Position numbers and translations under genes: made by a program | From: Streptomyces sp. S3(2020) | GTDB lineage: Bacteria; Actinomycetota; Actinomycetes; Streptomycetales; Streptomycetaceae | Length of the DNA: 37,869 bases | Reading direction: 5' to 3' | NCBI RefSeq assembly: GCF_013044505.1 | Contig: NZ_JABERD010000084.1 | Span: forward strand, 1 to 37,869 | Notes under the pieces: generated by a model | What the model saw: the letters and a program-made list of their open reading frames with translations, nothing else | The model's database searches: none | What the model was told of the DNA's origin: nothing | Shown: positions 29,698 through 35,822 of the stretch, piece by piece | How the letters are laid out: every line of letters begins with the position of its first letter | Position numbering within the stretch: the stretch's first letter is position 1

Positions 29698-29911
29698 GAC
29701 TGCTCCCAGCGGTGGCCTGCGCTTTTCGCGTCTGGCGGCGCAGCCGTATCCGGGCCAGCAGTATCAGACAGGCGGTCAGGCAATAGAGCAGGAATCCGGC
29801 CCCGGCCGTCGCCTGTAAGGTTTTGGCCAAAGGCAGCCCGGGCACGGCTTCTGGCGCGGCCATCGCCCCTGCCAGGGGCAGCAGAGCCCCCAGGGCGGGT
29901 CGTCCGTACAT
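29687..29911 (-). CDS. Small membrane protein with TTA codon, partner of GT2 synthase
   Basis: This protein of about 74 residues ends RLRRQTRKAQATAGSSHDH and contains one strong helix (AGAGFLLYCLTACLILLARI) and a weaker N-terminal one (ALGALLPLAGAMAA). ATG 29911 follows GGGGGG. ATG 29926 or TTG 29944 would lengthen it to 79 or 85 residues. I do not recognise a family. Its 11-nt overlap with the synthase gene and its two-helix, basic-tail design recall PgaD, the small activating subunit of PgaC, but sequence similarity is unproven. A leucine codon at 29818-29816 is TTA, rare in Streptomyces and read by the bldA tRNA, so translation may depend on development. Confidence 0.6.
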   Translation of the reverse strand: MYGRPALGALLPLAGAMAAPEAVPGLPLAKTLQATAGAGFLLYCLTACLILLARIRLRRQTRKAQATAGSSHDH

Positions 29912-30062
29912 TGTCCCCCCACACATTTCACAACGCGTCCCCAACGCGCGAAGGTGAACGTAGCAGACGCCGGGGGCGACTCAGAAGGTTAATCAGAAAA
30001 AGGACATGTCCGATCTTCTTGTGTCGTCTCCTGAACACCGCAGGAATTCACCCTTCAGGCCA

Positions 30063-30091
30063 TTGACACTCTTCATGGCCGTCATAAGAAT
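30063..30091 (+). promoter_or_regulatory. Consensus promoter of the DUF2334 gene
   Basis: A perfect TTGACA (30063-30068) is followed by TAAGAA (30085-30090) with a 16-nt spacer, or AAGAAT with 17. This is a strong vegetative sigma-70 (HrdB)-type promoter, unusual in its full -35 match. The transcript would start near 30098. Confidence 0.65.
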
Positions 30092-30115
30092 CGGTGACTT
30101 CCTATTGTGAAAAAC

Positions 30116-30136
30116 CTTTGCCAAGGATTGGCAAAG
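30116..30136 (+). promoter_or_regulatory. Palindrome in the 5' leader of the DUF2334 gene
   Basis: CTTTGCCAA (30116-30124) and TTGGCAAAG (30128-30136) form a perfect 9-bp inverted repeat around GGA. It lies between the predicted transcript start and the ribosome-binding site GGGGGGA. It could be an operator for a regulator or an RNA hairpin next to the start. Confidence 0.55.
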
Positions 30137-30144
30137 TGGGGGGA

Positions 30145-31986
30145 ATGATCGTGAGACCGAAGTTCTCCATGCTCCTACTGCTGGTCGCCGCGCTGCTCAG
30201 CGGCACCTTCCTGGCCGCGGGCGCCCAGGCCGCACCCGGTGGGGACCGGCCCGGCCGCGAGAACGTCGCCGGGACGTCCGGACTGAGCCGCGTCGACCTC
30301 AAGGGCTGGGCGAAGGCCCAGCTCAAGGCCGACCGGGCACGTCACAGCAAACCCCGCCAGAAGGCGTCCGCCGGCACCCTGGCGACCGCGACCGGCTTCC
30401 CGGTCCGGACCGCGTCGGCCGTGACCCGGCAGGCCGCCCTGCTCCAGGCCGCCGACGTCGCCGCCGCGGCCGACCCGACCACACTCGTCCTCTACGACAC
30501 CGCAGGCCCTTACGGGCAGTTGGGCGAGCTGTACGCCATGGCCGCGGCCAACCTCGCGGGCCACTTCGGCACGGTCACCGCCAAGCCCGTCCAGCAGTAC
30601 ACCGCCGGCATGGTCGAGTCGTACTCGGCCGTGGTCTACATCGGCTCGACCTACTACTGCTGCGACACCCCGGACGCGATCCCGGCGGCCTTCTACCAGG
30701 ACGCCTCCACCACGACCAAGCCCGTGATCTGGATGGGCGCCAACATCTGGAACATGGCGAACTCGGTGGGCGTAGCCCAGTTCACCCAGAAGTACGGCTG
30801 GGACCCGACGACGTCGTACTACGGGGACGGCGGTTCGATCGGCACCGTGACACAGGTGACGTACAAGAACCAGACCCTCACCCGGAAGGTCCCGGTGGGC
30901 CAGGACGGCGGCGTGCTGCGCCCCAACGTCCTCACCGGACCCGGCTATCCCGCCGTCACCAGGGTCGCGGAGGGCCTGGACACCTCCAACGCGCACACCT
31001 TCGGGTGGGCCGTGCGGTCGTCCAACCTGACCTACATCGGTGAGATCCCCTTCGCGTACGTCTCCGAGAGCGACCGGATCATCGTCCTGGAGGACCTCCT
31101 CTTCGACGCCCTCGCGCCGGCCACCACCGAACGGCACCGCGCGCTGCTGCGCCTGGAGGACATCAGCCCCAACTCCGAACCCTCCGAACTGCGGGCGATG
31201 GCCGACCTGTTGCAGGCGGAGAACATCGCGTACGGCATCAACGTGATCCCCGTCTACACCGACCCCAACGGCACCTACAACAACGGCGTCCCGGAGACGG
31301 TGACGCTCGCCCAGCGGCCGCAGGTGGTCAGCGCCCTGAACTACATGCTGGCCCGGGGCGCGGTCCTCATGAACCACGGCTACACCCACCAGTACGGCAA
31401 TGCCGCCAACCCCTACAACGGCGTCACCGGCGACGACTTCGAGTTCTACCGGGCCCACGTCGACGCCTCCGACAACGTGGTGTACGACGGCCCGGTCACC
31501 GGCGACTCCACCGCCTGGGCACAGGGCCGGGTGACCAGCGCGCTCGCCGCGTTCACCGCCGCGGGGCTGCCGCGGCCGACGCTGTGGACCACCCCGCACT
31601 ACGCGGCATCGGCCACCGACTACCGGGTGTTCGGCGCCAACTACGCGGCCCGCCTGGAGCGTTCGCTGTACTTCTCCGGAACGCTCAGCGGCAACTCCGC
31701 CGGACCCAACGTGTTCATCGGCCAGTTCTTCCCGTACGTCGTGCAGGACGTGTACGGCACCAAGGTGCTGCCCGAGAACATCGGCAACTACGAGCCGGAC
31801 GCGTACAACAACCATCCGGCACGGCTGCCGGCCGATCTCATCGCCTCGGCCAAGGCCAACCTGGCCGTCCGGGACGGGTTCGCCAGCTTCTTCTACCACC
31901 CGTACTTCCCGACCCAGCCGCTCAAGGAGACGATCGACGGCATCGAGGCCCTGGGCTACACCTTCGTCAGCCCGACGAGCCTGTGA
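30145..31986 (+). CDS. Secreted DUF2334 polysaccharide deacetylase-like protein
   Basis: This 613-residue exported protein has a signal peptide (MIVRPKFSMLLLLVAALL, cleavage likely after AQA at residue 29). An N-terminal alpha/beta domain (about 75-320, TLVLYDTAGPYGQLGEL, AVVYIGSTYYCCD) is followed by a C-terminal NodB-like DUF2334 domain. Putative metal ligands are D339 in LRLEDISP and H411/H415 in NHGYTHQYG, with SFFYHPYF near the end. DUF2334 proteins are related to carbohydrate esterase family 4 and are expected to remove acetyl groups from secreted polysaccharide. ATG 30145 follows GGGGGGA; the longer frame from 30094 would read through the leader palindrome. It is co-transcribed with the GH113-like gene 11 nt downstream. 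Confidence 0.82.
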   Translation: MIVRPKFSMLLLLVAALLSGTFLAAGAQAAPGGDRPGRENVAGTSGLSRVDLKGWAKAQLKADRARHSKPRQKASAGTLATATGFPVRTASAVTRQAALLQAADVAAAADPTTLVLYDTAGPYGQLGELYAMAAANLAGHFGTVTAKPVQQYTAGMVESYSAVVYIGSTYYCCDTPDAIPAAFYQDASTTTKPVIWMGANIWNMANSVGVAQFTQKYGWDPTTSYYGDGGSIGTVTQVTYKNQTLTRKVPVGQDGGVLRPNVLTGPGYPAVTRVAEGLDTSNAHTFGWAVRSSNLTYIGEIPFAYVSESDRIIVLEDLLFDALAPATTERHRALLRLEDISPNSEPSELRAMADLLQAENIAYGINVIPVYTDPNGTYNNGVPETVTLAQRPQVVSALNYMLARGAVLMNHGYTHQYGNAANPYNGVTGDDFEFYRAHVDASDNVVYDGPVTGDSTAWAQGRVTSALAAFTAAGLPRPTLWTTPHYAASATDYRVFGANYAARLERSLYFSGTLSGNSAGPNVFIGQFFPYVVQDVYGTKVLPENIGNYEPDAYNNHPARLPADLIASAKANLAVRDGFASFFYHPYFPTQPLKETIDGIEALGYTFVSPTSL

Positions 31987-31997
31987 GGACGACGCTC

Positions 31998-33035
31998 ATG
32001 AAGAGGAGGGCCGTCGCCGCTGCCGCGGTGGCGGCCCTCCTCGCCGCCGGCTGCACGACCACCAAAGCCTCCAGCGACTCCGGCGGCTCTCGCGGTGAGG
32101 AAGCGATCTCGACGATGCGTGGCATCACCCTGCCCTCCTGGTACCGCACCGACTACGACAGCCCCGCAGCCGACCGCTATCTGCGGGACATCCGGGCCAC
32201 CGGGGCCCGCTGGGTCACCTTCACCCCGACCTGGTACCAACAGCGGCGCACCGACACGGTCATGCGCCCCACCGAGGAGACGGCGAGCGACGCGAGCCTG
32301 AAGCGGATCGTGCGGCGCGCGCACGCGGCCGGCCTCAAGGTGATGATCAAGCCCCATGTGGACCTGCCCGGCGACGCCGACCGCGCCGGGATCAGCCCCC
32401 GCGACCGGCCCGCCTGGTTCACCTCGTACCGCCGTTTCCTCACCCACTACGCCGACCTCGCCGCCGGCACTGGCGCCGAACAGCTCGCGGTGGGCACCGA
32501 ACTCGCCGGGGTCTCCCGCGACACCGAGGCCTGGACCGAGGTCATCGACACCGTCCGCGACCACTACGACGGCCCCCTGACCTACGCCGCCAACTACGAC
32601 GAGTACCGCGGGATCCGCTTCTGGAAGGAGCTCGACCTCATCGGTATCGACGCCTACTGGCCGCTGTCCCGGAAACCCACCGAGGACACCGCACGGCTGC
32701 GCCGCGCCTGGCAGCCGATCAGCGAGGAGCTCGCCGCGTTCGCCCGGCGCCACGACCGGCGGATCCTGTTCACCGAGGCCGGTTACGTCAGCCAGCGCGG
32801 CGCCACCACCGCGCCGTACGCCTGGGACCTCAGCCGTCGCACCGGCGACGCCGAACAGGCCGCCGCCTACCGGGCGTTGCTGGAGACGTTCACCGGACGC
32901 GACTGGTGGGCCGGGGTGTGCTGGTGGATGTGGGACGACTGGCCGGACAGCGCCGAGACCCCCGCGAAGCTGGCGTACACCCCGCACGGGAAGCCGGCGG
33001 AGAGGGTGCTGCGGGAGACGTGGGGCACGCCCTAG
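31998..33035 (+). CDS. GH113-like glycoside hydrolase lipoprotein
   Basis: This 345-residue lipoprotein has a signal peptide ending in the lipobox LAAGC (C19), so it is an Lgt substrate anchored on the outer face of the membrane. The TIM-barrel domain matches GH113 (beta-mannanase-like) and related GH-A barrels: MRGITLPSWY, WVTFTPTWYQ, VMIKPHVD, the acid/base E168 in AVGTELAG, LIGIDAYWPL and the nucleophile E260 in LFTEAGY, then GVCWWMWDDW. Both catalytic glutamates are present. ATG 31998 begins the signal peptide. It follows the deacetylase by 11 nt, which suggests deacetylation and cleavage of one polymer. The true substrate could be mannan, a hexosamine polymer or other. Confidence 0.83.
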   Translation: MKRRAVAAAAVAALLAAGCTTTKASSDSGGSRGEEAISTMRGITLPSWYRTDYDSPAADRYLRDIRATGARWVTFTPTWYQQRRTDTVMRPTEETASDASLKRIVRRAHAAGLKVMIKPHVDLPGDADRAGISPRDRPAWFTSYRRFLTHYADLAAGTGAEQLAVGTELAGVSRDTEAWTEVIDTVRDHYDGPLTYAANYDEYRGIRFWKELDLIGIDAYWPLSRKPTEDTARLRRAWQPISEELAAFARRHDRRILFTEAGYVSQRGATTAPYAWDLSRRTGDAEQAAAYRALLETFTGRDWWAGVCWWMWDDWPDSAETPAKLAYTPHGKPAERVLRETWGTP

Positions 33036-33040
33036 AGCAT

Positions 33041-33074
33041 GCGTGCCCTAGAGCCCGCGCGCCCTAGGGCACGC
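33041..33074. terminator. Bidirectional terminator between GH113-like and chitosanase genes
   Basis: GCGTGCCCTAG (33041-33051) and CTAGGGCACGC (33064-33074) form a perfect 11-bp stem with a 12-nt loop between convergent genes. The right arm contains the chitosanase TAG stop. GCCCTAG occurs three times in 33029-33067. Confidence 0.7.
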
Positions 33075-33972
33075 GGTACGTCTCCCCGTACACCGCCCAC
33101 GTCAGCGGCGTGTCCAGGTCCAGTTTCCCGTCGTACAGGAACTGCCGTTGCGCCGTGTCGACGCGGGACGTGTCGATGTCCCCGTGCCGGGTGCGCATGG
33201 CCTGCTCGCGGATGTCGAGGAAGATGTCGAGGTAGGCCTTCTCGGAGCCGCCCTCGGAGGGCGCGTCGGCCTCGTGGATCGCGCGCTCGCGCAGGCCGTA
33301 GAAGCTGGTGGAGTTGGTGCCCGGGCCGTGGAAGACCATGGCGTCGTAGTAGATGAACTGGCCCAGCGTCCCCAGGCCGTCGAGCTTGGCGAGGCGGACC
33401 GCGGGGTCGAAGTAGACGCGGTCACGTTCCTCGTCCTGGGCCCTGCGGAAGGCCTCGACCCCGGCCTCCGCCTTCCAGGCCTTCGTGAAGCCGGGGTCCA
33501 GGCCCTCGTGGGAGTCCGTGCCGTCGACCTCGCGCAGGGCGGGGAGATAGCGGGCCAGACCGTTGTCCGGGTGGGCCTTCGTGTAGCGCTCGACCAGGGT
33601 GAGCAGGTCGTTGGTCCCGGTGCAGAAGCCGATGATGCCGGCCGTGTAGCCCTGGCCGTCCCCGATGTCCTCGATGTAGCCGTAGGCGGAACGCCAGTCC
33701 AGGGTGGAGTTCTCGGCGCTCGCCACGATCTGCTGGGCCAGCTCCTTCTTGGCGGGCGCGGACAGCCCGGCCGGCAGGGCGGCGATCGCCTTGTCGTCCG
33801 CCGCCTGCTCGTCCTCGGCACGGCTCTTGGCCTCCTCGCGTGCCAGCTGCGAGGCGGACACCGACGGTCGCGCCGGGGCATCGGCGGAGTCCGAGGGGAC
33901 GAGGAGATAGGCCGCCGCCGTGATGGCGAGGGGAACGGCCGCGAACACCAGGACGGCTTTGGGGCGCTTCAT
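33064..33972 (-). CDS. GH46 chitosanase, exported
   Basis: This endo-chitosanase cuts beta-1,4 glucosamine polymers outside the cell. The 302-residue protein has an N-terminal hydrophobic helix (about 6-25, signal peptide or anchor) and a charged helical linker (41-62, rich in A, E, K and D). The GH46 domain closely follows the Streptomyces N174 enzyme: the segment ASAENSTLDWRSAYGYIEDIGD has the catalytic E87 and D105 (E22 and D40 of mature N174, 18 residues apart). GFCTGTNDLLTLVERYT, LPALREVDGTDSHEGLDPGF, DERDRVYFDPAVRLAK and SRVDTAQRQFLYDG follow. The start ATG 33972 overlaps the rhomboid protease stop as ATGA. The N-terminus lacks a clear AxA site, so membrane retention is possible. Confidence 0.93.
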   Translation of the reverse strand: MKRPKAVLVFAAVPLAITAAAYLLVPSDSADAPARPSVSASQLAREEAKSRAEDEQAADDKAIAALPAGLSAPAKKELAQQIVASAENSTLDWRSAYGYIEDIGDGQGYTAGIIGFCTGTNDLLTLVERYTKAHPDNGLARYLPALREVDGTDSHEGLDPGFTKAWKAEAGVEAFRRAQDEERDRVYFDPAVRLAKLDGLGTLGQFIYYDAMVFHGPGTNSTSFYGLRERAIHEADAPSEGGSEKAYLDIFLDIREQAMRTRHGDIDTSRVDTAQRQFLYDGKLDLDTPLTWAVYGETYRVP

Positions 33973-34883
33973 CGGGTCAGCTCCGAGACCCTCGCGACCG
34001 CCAGGACCACCAGCAGCCCCAGCAGCGCCACACAGGCGACCGACTGGATCAGGCCGCGCCGCGGTCCGCGGGGGACATAGGCGTACGCCAGTGTCACCGC
34101 GCCGCCCGTGAGCAGGCCGCCGAGGTGGCCCTCCCAGGAGGTGAAGGCCGCGGAGGCCACGAGCCACACCAGCAGGAAGACCATGAAGCGGTTGACCGCC
34201 CGCATGTCCGCGCCCACCCGGCGGGCCATGACGTAGTACGCCGCGCCCAGCCCGAAGATCGCCCCCGAGGCGCCCACGGCACCCTCTCCCGGGTCGGCGA
34301 GCAGCAGCACCGCGACCGAACCGCCGACCAGCGACAGCAGGTACAGCGCCAGATAGCGGACCCGGCCCAGCATCGGCTCCACGACCCGGCCGAGCTGCCA
34401 CAGCGACCACATGTTCATCACGATGTGCATCAGGCCGAACGTTCCCGCAGTGGGCTCCAGATGCAGGAAGCCACTGGTCAGCAGCCGCTCCCACTGTCCC
34501 GCCACCACACCCTCCGCGTGGAAGTCCGACGGGTAGGAGGACTGGTAGACGTAGTGGCCGCCGTCCGGGCCCACCAGCCCCGCGGTGAGCATCGCGAAAC
34601 GGTCGACGATCTCCGGGCGGACCACCTCGCCGAGGTAGGCCAGGACATTGAGCCCGATCAGGACGTACGTGACCAGCGGCACCGCCGACACCCGTCCGCC
34701 GACGACCGTGCGGGCCTGCCGGATCGACCGCGCGCCCTCCTTCACGCACTCCACGCACTGGTGGCCGACGGACGCCTCGCGCATGCAGTCCGGGCAGATG
34801 TACCGGTCGCAGCGGGTGCAGCGGACATGGGACTCCACCTTGGGATGGCGGTAGCAGGTGGTGAGGGTGGACTCGGGTTCCAC
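33969..34883 (-). CDS. Rhomboid family intramembrane serine protease with zinc-finger N-terminus
   Basis: This 304-residue rhomboid protease cleaves membrane-anchored proteins within the bilayer. A B-box-like zinc-binding N-terminus (C10, H13, C22, C25, C30, C33, H41, C43) is typical of actinobacterial rhomboids. The catalytic serine is S206 in GAVGASGAIFG and the histidine is H253 in WEGHLGGLL, with conserved LMHIVMNMWSLW (H153, N157). At least six hydrophobic helices are visible. The start is GTG 34883 with GAGGAG about 8 nt upstream. It is divergent from the vWA gene. Its 4-nt overlap with the chitosanase gene couples their translation, suggesting the chitosanase as a possible substrate (inference). 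Confidence 0.92.
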   Translation of the reverse strand: MEPESTLTTCYRHPKVESHVRCTRCDRYICPDCMREASVGHQCVECVKEGARSIRQARTVVGGRVSAVPLVTYVLIGLNVLAYLGEVVRPEIVDRFAMLTAGLVGPDGGHYVYQSSYPSDFHAEGVVAGQWERLLTSGFLHLEPTAGTFGLMHIVMNMWSLWQLGRVVEPMLGRVRYLALYLLSLVGGSVAVLLLADPGEGAVGASGAIFGLGAAYYVMARRVGADMRAVNRFMVFLLVWLVASAAFTSWEGHLGGLLTGGAVTLAYAYVPRGPRRGLIQSVACVALLGLLVVLAVARVSELTR

Positions 34884-34981
34884 AGCCGCGGCTCCTCGGG
34901 AGATGAGACGATCAGTGAGCCGGTGGGGACGGCGGCGAACAAAATAGCGAACAGCGGTGAAGAGAGCGAAAGCGGGGGAAC

Positions 34982-35710
34982 ATGGCGGCGATCAGTCTCA
35001 CCAAGGTCGAGGAGACCGCGCCCGCACTCGTCAGCCTCTACAAGAGCGCGGGGGTCTCGCTGCGCAAGCACGGTCTCGACGGGCTGCGGGCCGCGGTCTA
35101 CCTCGTCGTCGACTACTCCGGGTCCATGAAGCCGTACTACAAGGACGGCAGTGTGCAGGCGCTCGCCGACCGGGTGCTCGGACTGTCCGCGCACCTCGAC
35201 GACGACGGCACCGTGCCGGTGGTGTTCTTCTCCACCGAGGTCGACGCCGAGACCGAGATCGCGCTCGCCGACCACCAGGGGCGGATCGAGCGGATCGTGG
35301 CCGGGCTCGGGCACATGGGCAAGACCAGCTACCACCTGGCCATGGACGCGGTCATCGACCACTACCTCGACAGCGGCTCGCGGGAACCCGCCCTCGTCGT
35401 CTTCCAGACCGACGGCGGCCCGATCAACAAACTCGCCGCGGAACGCTACCTGTGCAAGGCGGCCCGGCTGCCGCTGTTCTGGCAGTTCATCGGGTTCGGG
35501 GACACCAGGAGCAAGCAGTTCGACTATCTGCGCAAGCTCGACGAGCTGTCCGTGCCGGACAAGCGGGTCGTCGACAACGCCGGGTTCTTCCACGCCGGAG
35601 CGGAGCCGCGGAAGGTGTCCGACAGCGAGCTGTACGACCGGATCGTCGGCGAGTTCCCGAAGTGGCTGGTGGCCGCGCGAGCGCAGGGGATCGTCCCGCC
35701 CGGCGTATGA
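34982..35710 (+). CDS. vWA domain protein (TerF-like)
   Basis: This 242-residue cytoplasmic protein is a single von Willebrand factor A domain. It has the MIDAS motif DYSGSM (44-49), the MIDAS threonine in GHMGKTSYHLAMD and the aspartate in VFQTDGGP. The N-terminal leader (ISLTKVEETAPALVSLYKSAGVSLRKHG) and the C-terminus (YDRIVGEFPKWLVAARAQG) match the TerF/TerY group linked to tellurite-resistance-type stress modules. No terD-family genes are nearby, so its partners are elsewhere. GGGGGA at 34974-34979 lies just before ATG 34982. It probably binds a protein partner through Mg. Its function is unassigned. Confidence 0.87.
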   Translation: MAAISLTKVEETAPALVSLYKSAGVSLRKHGLDGLRAAVYLVVDYSGSMKPYYKDGSVQALADRVLGLSAHLDDDGTVPVVFFSTEVDAETEIALADHQGRIERIVAGLGHMGKTSYHLAMDAVIDHYLDSGSREPALVVFQTDGGPINKLAAERYLCKAARLPLFWQFIGFGDTRSKQFDYLRKLDELSVPDKRVVDNAGFFHAGAEPRKVSDSELYDRIVGEFPKWLVAARAQGIVPPGV

Positions 35711-35822
35711 ACCGGCGCCTGAACCGGCGTCCGAACCACCGGCCGGGAAGCGGTCCTTCCCGTTGGCTTGGCCGCGCCGTCGTGCCACTCTGAGAGTGAT
35801 CCGACGAAAGAGGCGACGGCCT

